Positions 38,421 through 46,064 of a stretch of DNA of 64,000 nt are shown piece by piece. Origin of the DNA: a virus. Location of the stretch: the IMG/VR virus record IMGVR_UViG_3300045003_000166, positions 1 to 64,000 of that record; one strand, given 5' to 3'. How positions within the stretch are numbered: position 1 is the stretch's first letter; each line of letters begins with the position of its first letter. Below the pieces are notes generated by a model that made no database searches, was not told the origin of the DNA, and saw only the letters and a program-made list of their open reading frames with translations. The translations under genes were made by a program, and so were the position numbers.

Positions 38421-39154
38421 CAGTGCACCGCGGCGAGGACCGACACGGCCAGGCACAGGAACGTGGCCCAGGCCAACTGTCCGAACGTGCCGCGGCGCGC
38501 GGGTCGGCCCCGGCGGCGCAACGGCGTCACGGCCTCCTCCCGCACCGGCTCGAGGAGTTGGGTGGACGGGCCGCCGTCGGTCATCGATGCGCTAGAGCGC
38601 TGGGGCAGGCGGCTGGTAGGCAGTGGCTCGAGCATCTGGGTCACGGCCTCGTCGTCCAACGGGTGCGGGCGCACCAGCAGCCGACTGGCGGGCGCCTTAC
38701 CGTCGCCCCGTGGCGGGATCGCCGGCCGCACGGTGGTGGGGCGCACGGCCATGCCGTCGAAGGTGCCCTGCTCGCCGTCGCGGATCCGCGCCTCCTGGTC
38801 GAACGGGTGCCCCAGCGCGGCGTGTACGTCAGGAGTGTGCGGAACGCCTCGCGGGACTCCGGTGACGTCGGCGAAGCGCTCCTCCTGCGCCTCGATCAGC
38901 TCGCCGTGGTCCCTGTACTTCCCCGGCATGGCCGGCGGTTCCATGACCTCGTCGCCCTGCTCGCCCGTGTGCCGGTAGAACAGCCAGCGGCCCTCGTTGA
39001 ACTCGGCGATCGGGTGGCGCTTGGGTTCACGGCGCGTGGACCAGCGCAGGATCCGCAGTGTGCCGTGGCTGTTGACCGCGTAGGCGTCCTCGAAGATCTG
39101 GGGGACGGACGGGTCCACGAAGACGTGGACGTCATGGCGCTTCTCGAGCTCCAT
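38420..39154 (-). CDS. hypothetical protein with C-terminal membrane anchor
   Basis: 244 residues from ATG 39154 (AAAGG upstream). Residues 1-85 form a compact beta domain (HVFVDPSVPQIFEDAYAVNS, WLFYRHTGEQ). A long proline/arginine-rich linker follows, and the protein ends in one hydrophobic helix (LAWATFLCLAVSVLAAV). Function unknown. It is the first gene left of the 39.2-39.5 kb intergenic region. Confidence 0.55.
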   Translation of the reverse strand: MELEKRHDVHVFVDPSVPQIFEDAYAVNSHGTLRILRWSTRREPKRHPIAEFNEGRWLFYRHTGEQGDEVMEPPAMPGKYRDHGELIEAQEERFADVTGVPRGVPHTPDVHAALGHPFDQEARIRDGEQGTFDGMAVRPTTVRPAIPPRGDGKAPASRLLVRPHPLDDEAVTQMLEPLPTSRLPQRSSASMTDGGPSTQLLEPVREEAVTPLRRRGRPARRGTFGQLAWATFLCLAVSVLAAVH

Positions 39155-39467
39155 ATCAATACCTTTTCTCACAATGGCTCTCACGAAGCAGAAGAGCCGC
39201 GACGGACATCACCGCACATCCCTGGAAATGAGCGGTACTTGAAAGTGACACAAACACGACATGGAACACTTGCGCTTGGCAGACTGGTAACCTTCAACCG
39301 GGCAGTCTCGGTTTTCCACTCCGGCCTTCGGGGAGAGAAACCCCAGGTCCGGCCTCCGTTCAGTTGTCAATCGCTCGGGCGAGAGGCCGAATTGTGGATC
39401 TTCCCCTCACGATCTCTCACAAAGAGTTATCGATCTTGGTTATCTCTCACGGCTTCCCACCCCCGCA
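39155..39467. other. intergenic region with operator-like repeats, possible attP
   Basis: No gene visible over about 310 bases. Contains CATCACCGCACATC near 39206, similar to the tandem operator at 27781, and AGCGGTACTT matching AGCGGTGTTC beside that operator. A hairpin pairing GGTTT with AAACC lies around 39309-39345. The stretch is less GC-rich than its surroundings and borders the integrase locus, so attP may be here. No core site could be identified without the host sequence. Confidence 0.4.
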
Positions 39468-39746
39468 TCACGCCTCCCGGATCTTCGCGGCGTGGCAGGT
39501 CCGGCACACCGGGACCGGCTTGCCGAACAGCGTCTTACTCGGCACCTCGCGCACGACGCCGTCCGCGCGCCAGCCCTCGCACAGGTGAGGCTCGTAGACC
39601 GGGCAGAGGCAACAACATGCGGCGTCGGCCGGGATCCTCGTCAGCGCCAGTTGGGCGGTGACCGCAGCCATGCGCTTCAGCGCACCGGCCGCCGCGTCCA
39701 CGCTCTCCCGGAACGCCTCCGGGTCGAAGGGCTTGTCAGTCGTCAC
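39468..39746 (-). CDS. small zinc-binding hypothetical protein
   Basis: 92 residues. Helical first half, then CCCLCPVYEPHLCEGW and VPVCRTCHAAKI: several cysteines suitable for zinc. Ends in a basic helix. Last gene of the integrase operon. Function unknown. Confidence 0.55.
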   Translation of the reverse strand: MTTDKPFDPEAFRESVDAAAGALKRMAAVTAQLALTRIPADAACCCLCPVYEPHLCEGWRADGVVREVPSKTLFGKPVPVCRTCHAAKIREA

Positions 39747-39939
39747 CGCGCTGCATCTCCCTGAACGCCTCCACCAGCTCCTCCACCGCGCTGATCGTGG
39801 CGGAGAGAGCGGCGGCCAGCAACCCTTCCTCGTGGCCCGCGCACCGGCCGTTCAACTGGTGCCACCCGTCCAGCTCCGCCAGGCTGTCCTTCGCCTTTTC
39901 CAACTGCTCGGTCGGCATCATCGTGTCGTAGTGCGCCAC
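39736..39939 (-). CDS. small helical hypothetical protein
   Basis: 67 residues from GTG 39939 with GGAGG six bases upstream. Reads VAHYDTMMPTEQLEKAKDSL and ends VEELVEAFREMQRGDD. It overlaps, in a different frame, the last 200 bases of the integrase reading frame, which has no stop there. The strong SD argues that this frame is the real one in the shared region. Confidence 0.55.
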   Translation of the reverse strand: MAHYDTMMPTEQLEKAKDSLAELDGWHQLNGRCAGHEEGLLAAALSATISAVEELVEAFREMQRGDD

Positions 39940-41134
39940 CAGTCTCCTCCCTCCTGACACGCGCCAGCGCGTCCCGGCCCGCGGCCAGGTCCTCGGGCCG
40001 CGCGTGCACGTAGTTGTCGTAGGTGAAACTCGCCTTCGTGTGCCCCATCCACGCCGCGATCACATGGCCCTGCACACCGGCCCGGGCCATCCGGGAGCCG
40101 GCCGCGTGGCGCATCGCCTCGTACGGCGTCACCTTGCGCACCCCGGCCTGGTCCATCAGCCGGTACATGTAGCGGCGCAGCCGCTGCGTGTCGAACGGGG
40201 CGCCCAGTTGATCGGCCAGCACGTAGCCGCCCTGCGGGTCCAGGAACCAGGCGTCGCCCGCGTTCTCCCGCTCCGCCTCCTGGACGCGTCGCCACTCGCG
40301 CAGCGCGTCGGTGAGTGCTTCGTCCAGGGGGAGGATGCGGATTCCGGCCGGGGTCTTCGCCTCCTTCTCCACCGGCTTGCCCTTCACCATGGTGCGCACG
40401 ATCATCCCCACCGCCACATTGCGGGCGATCAGGTGCACGTGCGGCCAGCGCAGCCCGCACAACTCCTCCGGGCGAAGGGCGCGGGCGAACAGCTCCACCA
40501 GCGCGGCCAGCCGGTCCTGCGCGGCGCACGCGAAGAAGCGCTCCTCCTCGGCGTCGCTCCACAGGTCGTGCACCGGCTTGCTCCGCTTCGGCCGCTGCAC
40601 GAGCCGGACCGGGTTGTAACCGATGCGCCGCTCGGCCACTGCCACATCCAGGGCCGTCTGTAGCTGCGCCAGCGTCTTGGAGATCGACGTGGGCCCGTGT
40701 CCGCGCCCGTACTTCTTCGACACGCTGCGGGCGCGTCCCTGCGTCTCCATCCACACGACCAGCTTGTCGAACTCGGCCTTGTCCAGTTCCTGCAGCGGGC
40801 GCGTGCCCATGAACCGGCGCACCGGGGCGAGGAGGTTCCGGTAGGTGTTGAGAGTCGCCGCTTCCTTCCCCCGCAGTCCCGCCTCCCAGGCGTCCAGCTC
40901 CTCGTTGAGCGTCCGCTTGGAGGGAAGGACGATCATGCCGGTGTTGATCTCGTGCCGGATGCGGGCGAGCTCGGCGCGCGCCTCCTTCAGCGTGTCCCAG
41001 GTGGAGGTGTCCTGGTTGCGCTTGCCCGGCTGCGCCGGGTCCGGGGGCAGGTCGACGACGAGCCGGTACCGGACGGTCTTGCCGTCCGCCAGCTTGATCC
41101 TGCGGATCGGCTCCTTGCCCGCCTTCGCCACCAC
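39743..41134 (-). CDS. int: tyrosine recombinase integrase
   Basis: 463 residues as open. Arm-type/core N-terminal domains to residue 175 (TLNEELDAWEAGLRGKEA), catalytic domain with ALRPEELCGLRW (Arg I), a Lys-containing beta region, TPYEAMRHAAGSRMARAG (H-x-x-R), AAWMGHTK and SFTYDNYVHA (Tyr). After LARVRREE the last 65 residues are arginine/glycine-rich and overlap another gene, so the functional protein probably ends near residue 395. Integrates the phage; divergent from the excisionase. Confidence 0.9.
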   Translation of the reverse strand: MVAKAGKEPIRRIKLADGKTVRYRLVVDLPPDPAQPGKRNQDTSTWDTLKEARAELARIRHEINTGMIVLPSKRTLNEELDAWEAGLRGKEAATLNTYRNLLAPVRRFMGTRPLQELDKAEFDKLVVWMETQGRARSVSKKYGRGHGPTSISKTLAQLQTALDVAVAERRIGYNPVRLVQRPKRSKPVHDLWSDAEEERFFACAAQDRLAALVELFARALRPEELCGLRWPHVHLIARNVAVGMIVRTMVKGKPVEKEAKTPAGIRILPLDEALTDALREWRRVQEAERENAGDAWFLDPQGGYVLADQLGAPFDTQRLRRYMYRLMDQAGVRKVTPYEAMRHAAGSRMARAGVQGHVIAAWMGHTKASFTYDNYVHARPEDLAAGRDALARVRREETGGALRHDDADRAVGKGEGQPGGAGRVAPVERPVRGPRGRVAGRRSLRHDQRGGGAGGGVQGDAAR

Positions 41135-41155
41135 GGCCTCCTTCCGCCGTCAACC

Positions 41156-41185
41156 TTGACAGATAGTCACGCCGCTGTCCACACT
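41156..41185 (+). promoter_or_regulatory. phage promoter/operator of the excisionase gene
   Basis: TTGACAGATAGTCAC at 41156-41170, 18-base spacer, weak -10 CACACT at 41180-41185. Located between divergent int and xis, so a repressor here would keep excision off during lysogeny. Confidence 0.65.
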
Positions 41186-41216
41186 CGAGCGAACACCCTG
41201 TGGACAAGGACCCCGC

Positions 41217-41411
41217 ATGAAACCCACCCTGGACGAGATCCGCGCCTGGCCTGCCACCGTCGGCGTGAGACAGGCCGCGGCGGCGTTCGGCATCAGCGCC
41301 AGCCACGCCTACGCCCTGATCCGGGCCGGTCAGTTCCCGGCCCGGACGCTCCCGCTCGGCGACCGGGTGAGGGTGGTCACCTCGTCGATCGTCGAGGCGC
41401 TCGGCGGCTAG
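41217..41411 (+). CDS. xis: excisionase / MerR-like HTH protein
   Basis: 64 residues from ATG 41217. One winged-HTH: ATVGVRQAAAAFGISASHAY, ALIRAGQFPARTLPLGDRVR. This fits recombination directionality factors and DNA-binding excisionases. Position beside and divergent from the integrase supports excisionase. A simple repressor of int is the alternative. Confidence 0.7.
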   Translation: MKPTLDEIRAWPATVGVRQAAAAFGISASHAYALIRAGQFPARTLPLGDRVRVVTSSIVEALGG

Positions 41412-41596
41412 AGCACCAAAACCCCGTCGCCCACGATCTCCCAGCCGTCGGCGTTGTGCTTCTCGGACAGTTCGTCCGCGCGGTCCTCGGCCAGTTCGAA
41501 GGAGTCGGCGCGGATCGTGAGGTCCTTGTGTATGCCCCGGTCGATGCCCAGTCCGGGGCACTCGTCCCAGAACAGACGCACGGTGAACTTGTACAT
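41408..41596 (-). CDS. small hypothetical protein
   Basis: 62 residues from ATG 41596. Beta-rich start (YKFTVRLFWDECPG), then IHKDLTIRADSFELAEDRAD and EIVGDGVLVL. Convergent with the excisionase gene (four-base overlap of stops). Controlled by the double operator at 41618-41661. Confidence 0.55.
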   Translation of the reverse strand: MYKFTVRLFWDECPGLGIDRGIHKDLTIRADSFELAEDRADELSEKHNADGWEIVGDGVLVL

Positions 41597-41617
41597 GGGA
41601 TCCGACCTCCCGAATTC

Positions 41618-41661
41618 TTGACTGATAGTCACATCATCTCCCATGCGTGACTATCTGTCAA
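41618..41661 (-). promoter_or_regulatory. paired phage operators, second copy inverted
   Basis: Leftward TTGACAGATAGTCAC at 41647-41661 with -10 GATGAT at 41633-41638. A second, inverted copy TTGACTGATAGTCAC lies at 41618-41632 on the + strand, immediately after that -10. Arrangement parallels the pair at 17115-17163. Confidence 0.65.
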
Positions 41662-41912
41662 CCTCCGGGCCGAGGTCGGAGGTTGTCGTTCGCATCCGCC
41701 TCGAGCTCGTCGAACGAACTCGGCAGCACACGGACGGTGCCGATCACGATCCCCGTCATCCGGTCACGCAGCGGGTAGGAGAAGCCCTCGACCAGATCGC
41801 CCTGCAGTCCCGACTTCTCGTCGAGGGACCGCTCCAGGAAGCGCGTCTCCGCCTCCGACCGGGTGGCGTAGTACGTCTTCCCGTCCCCGACGACGCGGTA
41901 GAGTTCAGGCAC
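41658..41912 (-). CDS. small hypothetical protein
   Basis: 84 residues from GTG 41912 overlapping the upstream stop. VPELYRVVGDGKTYYATRSE, then FLERSLDEKSGLQGDLVEGF and a beta region GIVIGTVRVLP. Its 3' end overlaps the operator at 41647-41661. Family unknown. Confidence 0.55.
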   Translation of the reverse strand: MPELYRVVGDGKTYYATRSEAETRFLERSLDEKSGLQGDLVEGFSYPLRDRMTGIVIGTVRVLPSSFDELEADANDNLRPRPGG

Positions 41913-42147
41913 GGCGCACCGGATACACGGCGTAAGCCCAGCCGAAACCACGGTCCGCGGTCACCCGGTTCGGGTCGTTCACGTCGATCGGGCAGGAAGC
42001 GCCGACCGACGTCTCCGGCTCCCCCACCTCCCAGAACCGGCGCGCCGGATGCCACTCCACCTCGCGCAGCGCGTGCTCCAGCTCCTCCTGCGTCGCGCCC
42101 CACGCGAGCACCCGCACACCGGTGCGCTCCGAGTTGAGGGTATCCAT
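41905..42147 (-). CDS. small hypothetical protein
   Basis: 80 residues from ATG 42147. RVLAWGATQEELEHALREVE is followed by WHPARRFWEVGEPET and a compact end. Divergent from the GntR regulator, sharing the control region that holds the CTAGTTT operators. Family unknown. Confidence 0.55.
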   Translation of the reverse strand: MDTLNSERTGVRVLAWGATQEELEHALREVEWHPARRFWEVGEPETSVGASCPIDVNDPNRVTADRGFGWAYAVYPVRRA

Positions 42148-42177
42148 GCACGTCCCCTACGCTTGTCACTGGGCAAT

Positions 42178-42207
42178 CTAGTTTGAGATTAGGGGAAACT
42201 AGTTTCC
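42178..42207. promoter_or_regulatory. CTAGTTT operator repeats upstream of the GntR regulator
   Basis: CTAGTTT at 42178-42184 and again at 42199-42205, 21 bases apart. The second is inside a perfect 14-base palindrome GGAAACTAGTTTCC (42194-42207). It lies just before ATG 42220 and is a likely autoregulatory site for the GntR/UTRA protein. Confidence 0.65.
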
Positions 42208-42219
42208 TCTGGCAAGGGG

Positions 42220-42975
42220 ATGGCTATGCCGCGTCAGGCCAAGTTTCCTGGGATTGCGGACAAATACCGCGAGCTGATCCTGGAGGGAAGACTCAAGCCC
42301 AACACCCAGCTGCCCACCGTCGAAGAACTCGCCGGGCGGGAAGGTGTGGCCTCCGCGACCGCCGCGAAGGTCTACGCCGCGCTGCAGGTGGAGGGACTGG
42401 TGCGGATCTCGCACCGCGGCGTCTTCGTCAGCGACGAACACGGCGTCACCCTCGTGGGCCTGGACCGGCTCTCGCGCATCCGGCGCGGACTGCCCTACCT
42501 GGTGGAGGGCGAGAGCGCGTACGTCAACTCGGCCGAGGTGGTCACCCCGCCCGCGTACGTGGCGGACCTGTTCGACCTGGACCCGTCGCTCGCCCGGGTG
42601 CTGCGCCGCGAATACGTGATCGGGCGCAGCACGCACAGGCTCATGCTCGTCGTCGACTGGATGCCGGCGGAGGCCGCCGTGCTCGCCCCGAGCCTGCTCA
42701 AGACCAACCCGAGCGGCGTCAACCAGGCCGTGGCGCTGTACCTGAAGGTCTCCGGCCGGGTCATCACCTCCGCCCGCGACGACATGCACGCGCGCCGGGC
42801 TAGCGGCCGGGAGGCGGCGCAGCTGCTCGTGGCCACCGGCTCCCCGGTGCTCGGCCACGTGTCACGGTGGTGGGACGACGACGGCGTCATCGTCTACTCG
42901 GAGGCGGTGCTGCCCGAGCGCGAGGTGATCGGCTACCAGACGATGCCGCCGGACCAGCTCGAGCTGGTGGACTAG
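42220..42975 (+). CDS. GntR-family regulator with UTRA domain
   Basis: 251 residues. Winged HTH at residues 8-75 (ADKYRELILEGRLKPNTQLP, REGVASATAAKVYAALQVEG). The C-terminal part fits a UTRA ligand domain (VLRREYVIGRSTHRLMLVVD, SRWWDDDGVIVYSEAVLP). GntR/UTRA proteins often control integrative elements and respond to small molecules. Here it probably represses its own promoter through the CTAGTTT palindrome. Confidence 0.8.
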   Translation: MAMPRQAKFPGIADKYRELILEGRLKPNTQLPTVEELAGREGVASATAAKVYAALQVEGLVRISHRGVFVSDEHGVTLVGLDRLSRIRRGLPYLVEGESAYVNSAEVVTPPAYVADLFDLDPSLARVLRREYVIGRSTHRLMLVVDWMPAEAAVLAPSLLKTNPSGVNQAVALYLKVSGRVITSARDDMHARRASGREAAQLLVATGSPVLGHVSRWWDDDGVIVYSEAVLPEREVIGYQTMPPDQLELVD

Positions 42976-43223
42976 CGCCTGCGGGCGCGGGAGATCGCCA
43001 GGGGGATCCAGACGAACAGTCCCCACGCTCCTCCCGTCCAGAACGTCAGCCAGAAGTGCAGGCGGTTGTTGAGCCCGCGGCGGCGGACATACACCGGGCC
43101 TGCCTGCTGGACCACGTTGACGACGACCTGGGGCGGAGGATAGCCGTACGGAGGCTCCTGGTATGGGCCTCGATACGGCTGGGGCGGACGGCCAGGCACG
43201 GAGTCTTCAGGCTGGTAGGACAC
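42972..43223 (-). CDS. small membrane protein with proline-rich N-terminus
   Basis: 83 residues from GTG 43223. The first 35 residues are P/Y/G-rich (PYRGPYQEPPYGYPPP). A hydrophobic tail follows (FWLTFWTGGAWGLFVWIPLA). This layout matches small actinobacterial membrane proteins with cytoplasmic proline-rich arms. Function unknown. Confidence 0.55.
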   Translation of the reverse strand: MSYQPEDSVPGRPPQPYRGPYQEPPYGYPPPQVVVNVVQQAGPVYVRRRGLNNRLHFWLTFWTGGAWGLFVWIPLAISRARRR

Positions 43224-43294
43224 GGCGAAACCCCCACGGGACGGTTGACCGCAGCGTACCGCTCCGCAGGGGTCTGCGTCGGAGGTTTCCTCTT

Positions 43295-43756
43295 TCAGCC
43301 CCAGTACGAGACCAGCCACCAGCCCGGCTGGTTGTCGCCGTCCGGCGCCCCGATGCCCTGCGAGGAGAGGAACGCGGCCAGCTTCTCCCTCCACGCCGGA
43401 TCGACGTCCAGGCTCGTCACCGGTTCGCGGTCGCCGCGGTGCGCGGTCTTCTCCGACCCGACGGCGTACAGGTAGGGGATCGGGTAGTCGCCTGAGCAGT
43501 GCGTGTCCCAGTCGACGCCCAGCTCCTGCTTGACCTGCTTCGCCGCGTCGTACCAGGCCGAGACCTCCTCGCGGCCCTCGCCGTCCGCCCACCGACGGTA
43601 CGCCTGGTAGTCGCCGTTGTAATGCTCGTCCCACGGATCGGTGCGTCCGCGCGACTTCAGGATCGCCTTCACCACCAGATCCATGTCGGTGTCGAACTCC
43701 TGCTGGTCCTCCCAGCAGTAGCCGTAGAACAGCACGCCGTTGGTGCTCTGGCCCAT
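43295..43756 (-). CDS. hypothetical protein
   Basis: 153 residues. Begins MGQSTNGVLFYGYCWEDQ and carries acidic, tryptophan/tyrosine-rich segments (DEHYNGDYQAYRRWADGEG, DTHCSGDYPIPYLYAVG). This starts like a conserved Streptomyces phage protein of unknown function. Follows the gene at 43760 with three bases between them. Confidence 0.6.
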   Translation of the reverse strand: MGQSTNGVLFYGYCWEDQQEFDTDMDLVVKAILKSRGRTDPWDEHYNGDYQAYRRWADGEGREEVSAWYDAAKQVKQELGVDWDTHCSGDYPIPYLYAVGSEKTAHRGDREPVTSLDVDPAWREKLAAFLSSQGIGAPDGDNQPGWWLVSYWG

Positions 43757-43759
43757 GTG

Positions 43760-44671
43760 TCAGTCCTCACTGGCGGCGGCGCGCACGCGCTCGTCGCGGT
43801 CGGGGGCGAACAGGTCGAAGATGTTCACCCCGAAGTGGAAGGTGTAGTGGGTGAGATCCGGGTACAGCCGGATCCACGGACGCTTCGCGCGCAGGCCCCG
43901 CAGGGACCGCTCCCAGCTCTCCGCCTCCGGCAGGTCGTCCCAGAGATCGCTGACGTGCTCGTCCCAGTAACTCCGCCGCACGTCGTCGGAATATTCCGCA
44001 GCGTCCCACTCGGCGCGGCCCTGCTCACTGCGCGCCCACTCAGGCATCCAGTCCTCGGGCATCTGCGGCGCCGCCCAGTCGGCGACACTGCGACTCGGGA
44101 AGGAGTCCGCGACCGTGTACCAGGCGACCACCGGCTCGTCGTCGCGGCACCGCAGGAACTCCTGCACCGCCGGCCAACCCAGGTCGTAGCCGTTGAGGGC
44201 GCGGCGGTAGATGCCGGTGCGCAGTCCCTCCTCGATCACCCCGGCCATCCAGGCGCGGTCCGGTCCCTCGACGAACGGGAAGCGGTCCGCCCAGTGCGCG
44301 AGCTTTGCGGCGAGGCGCACCGGGTCGCTGCCGAAGGCCAGCGCGGTGTTCAGCTCACAGTTGCCGGTGCGCAGCTCCACGCCCGCGATCACCATCCGGA
44401 AGTTGCCCACCTTCAGCGACGTGCGCAGCGAGTCGAGGAAGTCGCGCCACAGGTGGGAGCCGCCGGGCGCCTTCGCCTTCTCGAACGCGTCGAACAGGTG
44501 GCCGTTGTCGCGGTCCCGCTGCAGCAGGGCCATGATCTCCTCGGCCCGGTTCCAGCCGCCCACGTCCCAGGCCACCTCGCCGGGCATGCCGGCGATCCTG
44601 AGCAGGTGGTGGTACTCGGCGCCGGCCAGCTCCACGCTGCCGGACGGGGAGGTGAAGACGAGTTTGCTCAT
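43760..44671 (-). CDS. hypothetical protein (303 aa)
   Basis: 303 residues from ATG 44671. N-terminal beta region SKLVFTSPSGSVELAGAEYH, a middle helical region (RDRDNGHLFDAFEKAKAPGG) and a tryptophan-rich C-terminus (RRSYWDEHVSDLWDDL). No catalytic motif recognised. Coupled to the upstream zinc-ribbon gene by a four-base overlap. Confidence 0.55.
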   Translation of the reverse strand: MSKLVFTSPSGSVELAGAEYHHLLRIAGMPGEVAWDVGGWNRAEEIMALLQRDRDNGHLFDAFEKAKAPGGSHLWRDFLDSLRTSLKVGNFRMVIAGVELRTGNCELNTALAFGSDPVRLAAKLAHWADRFPFVEGPDRAWMAGVIEEGLRTGIYRRALNGYDLGWPAVQEFLRCRDDEPVVAWYTVADSFPSRSVADWAAPQMPEDWMPEWARSEQGRAEWDAAEYSDDVRRSYWDEHVSDLWDDLPEAESWERSLRGLRAKRPWIRLYPDLTHYTFHFGVNIFDLFAPDRDERVRAAASED

Positions 44672-44958
44672 CGCGGCTGCCCGTCCGATCCGCGCCAATC
44701 GTCCCAACCCCTGCGGTGCACGGCCGGTTCGTGATTCTCGGCCAGCAGGCATCGGTCGCCGAACCGGGAGACTGACGGGCACTGCGACACGCTCGGGTTC
44801 TGCCAGGTGCCCGGGTCGGTGAACGCGTAGGCGGTCTTCCACCTGGCTCCGCACGGCTTGCAGACGAACTTGTCGTCCTCGAGCTCGACGGTCCGCCCGC
44901 ACACCGAGCAGTTCGGCATCGCCATCTCCAGCTCGGGAGGATCCTCGCGTTCCTCCAT
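44668..44958 (-). CDS. zinc-ribbon protein
   Basis: 96 residues. PNCSVCGRTVELEDDKFVC and KPCGARW form a clear four-cysteine ribbon in the first half. The second half (SQCPSVSRFGDRCLLAENHE) has two more cysteines and a histidine. Possible nucleic acid binding or structural role. Start touches the stop of the upstream HTH gene. Confidence 0.6.
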   Translation of the reverse strand: MEEREDPPELEMAMPNCSVCGRTVELEDDKFVCKPCGARWKTAYAFTDPGTWQNPSVSQCPSVSRFGDRCLLAENHEPAVHRRGWDDWRGSDGQPR

Positions 44959-45296
44959 CAGCTCCTCTTCCTGTTGATCAGGCGCTCGTCTTCGAGCAGG
45001 TGCGCGCGCAGCGACGCGCCCAGCTCCTCCAGCGCCAGGCGCAGACGGGCGGCGTCCGCCTCGGCCGCCGCCACCCGGGTGAGAAGGTCGGAGGCGTCCA
45101 CGCCGCGGGTGACCCGCGAGCCGGCCAGTGCGAGGCGCACCTCCTCCAGGTTGTAACGGCGGTGCCCGGACGGCGTCACGTCACAGGGGATCTTGCCGGT
45201 CTTCGCGTAGCGGCTCACGGTGGCCACGTCGATTTTCAGCATCCGGGCCACCTCGCCCGGCCGAGCGGTGCGCGCGGGCGCGATGTCCTCCATCAC
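44958..45296 (-). CDS. BldC/MerR-like HTH protein (paralogue 1)
   Basis: 112 residues, GTG start. Residues 10-60: ARPGEVARMLKIDVATVSRY, AKTGKIPCDVTPSGHRRYNL, the single-wing HTH of BldC. A coiled-coil tail of about 50 residues follows. A second protein of the same design lies at 46064. BldC proteins bind direct repeats cooperatively and control Streptomyces development genes, so a role in host gene control is possible. Confidence 0.75.
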   Translation of the reverse strand: MMEDIAPARTARPGEVARMLKIDVATVSRYAKTGKIPCDVTPSGHRRYNLEEVRLALAGSRVTRGVDASDLLTRVAAAEADAARLRLALEELGASLRAHLLEDERLINRKRS

Positions 45297-45505
45297 GCCT
45301 CCCAGCTGATGTCGATGTTCGCCTTCGCGATCAGGTCGTCGATCTCGCGCAGCGCTTGGTCCCGGTCCTGTTCGCTGAGGTTCTTCAGCGACTCCTCGTC
45401 CTCGCTCATCTCGGAGATGGACAGGAACTCCACGTCGCGGGCGTGGTCGAGCATGATCTCCGCGGCGATGCGCCGCAGCTCCTCCTGGGACGGGTACGCG
45501 CTCAT
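45293..45505 (-). CDS. small acidic hypothetical protein
   Basis: 70 residues, helical and acidic (EEESL-type segments, ISEMSEDEESLKNLSEQDRD). Overlaps the BldC-like gene start and the next gene by four bases. Could be a binding partner of the HTH protein; unproven. Confidence 0.5.
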   Translation of the reverse strand: MSAYPSQEELRRIAAEIMLDHARDVEFLSISEMSEDEESLKNLSEQDRDQALREIDDLIAKANIDISWEA

Positions 45506-45849
45506 GGTCGCCCGCCCAGCAGCAGGTACGCGCGCATGATCGTGCCCGCGCCCTGGTCCTGGACGTGCAGGTCGAGCCAGTTGCGTAGCAACCTAACGGC
45601 CTCGGCCCGGTCGTCGGCCTCCATCCTCAACTGGGTGAGGTAGACCGTCAGGTCGACGGCTTCCTCCCAGGCGTCCTGCAACGCGTCGCGGCCGTTGTGC
45701 GTCATCAAGGGCTGGCCGTAGCGCTCGACCCCCAGGTTCCTGCGCTCGCGGATCGCCTCGATCAGCCGGTCCTGGACGCACTCCCGGCCACCGCTCGGCA
45801 GCGGCTGGTCGCCCGGTCTCTGCTTGTGGGAAGAGGAATCCTCCGTCAC
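45502..45849 (-). CDS. MazG-like / nucleotide pyrophosphohydrolase-type helical protein
   Basis: 115 residues. LIEAIRERRNLGVERYGQPL, THNGRDALQDAWEEAVDLTV and YLTQLRMEAD resemble the short phage all-alpha NTP-PPase-like proteins (DxxxEEAxD segment). The full set of metal ligands is not obvious, so activity is uncertain. Part of the leftward accessory operon. Confidence 0.55.
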   Translation of the reverse strand: MTEDSSSHKQRPGDQPLPSGGRECVQDRLIEAIRERRNLGVERYGQPLMTHNGRDALQDAWEEAVDLTVYLTQLRMEADDRAEAVRLLRNWLDLHVQDQGAGTIMRAYLLLGGRP

Positions 45850-46064
45850 GACGCCACCTTTTCCCAGCCCGAGCCCTCACGCTCCGTCGCGTCGACCCAA
45901 TACGGTGAGTCGTGCGTCAGGGCGGTCGCGGCGGCCAGGGCCAGTGTCGCGTGCACCTGTGCCGCACGAAGGTGATAGGACTCCTGATCACTGCCGTATT
46001 TCTCGCTCTTGGCCAACTTCAGGAACTCTTCGGCTTCCTTGTAGTGCTCCGGTCCGGTCGCCAT
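45846..46064 (-). CDS. small helical hypothetical protein
   Basis: 72 residues from ATG 46064. GPEHYKEAEEFLKLAKSEKY and RAAQVHATLALAAATAL form two helices, resembling a common small Streptomyces phage protein family of unknown function. Coupled to the second BldC-like gene. Confidence 0.6.
   Translation of the reverse strand: MATGPEHYKEAEEFLKLAKSEKYGSDQESYHLRAAQVHATLALAAATALTHDSPYWVDATEREGSGWEKVAS

Noticed and set aside
39918-41561. 547-codon frame on the same strand as the integrase
   Set aside because: Arginine/glycine-rich, offset-frame translation of the integrase gene. The integrase frame has all catalytic residues.
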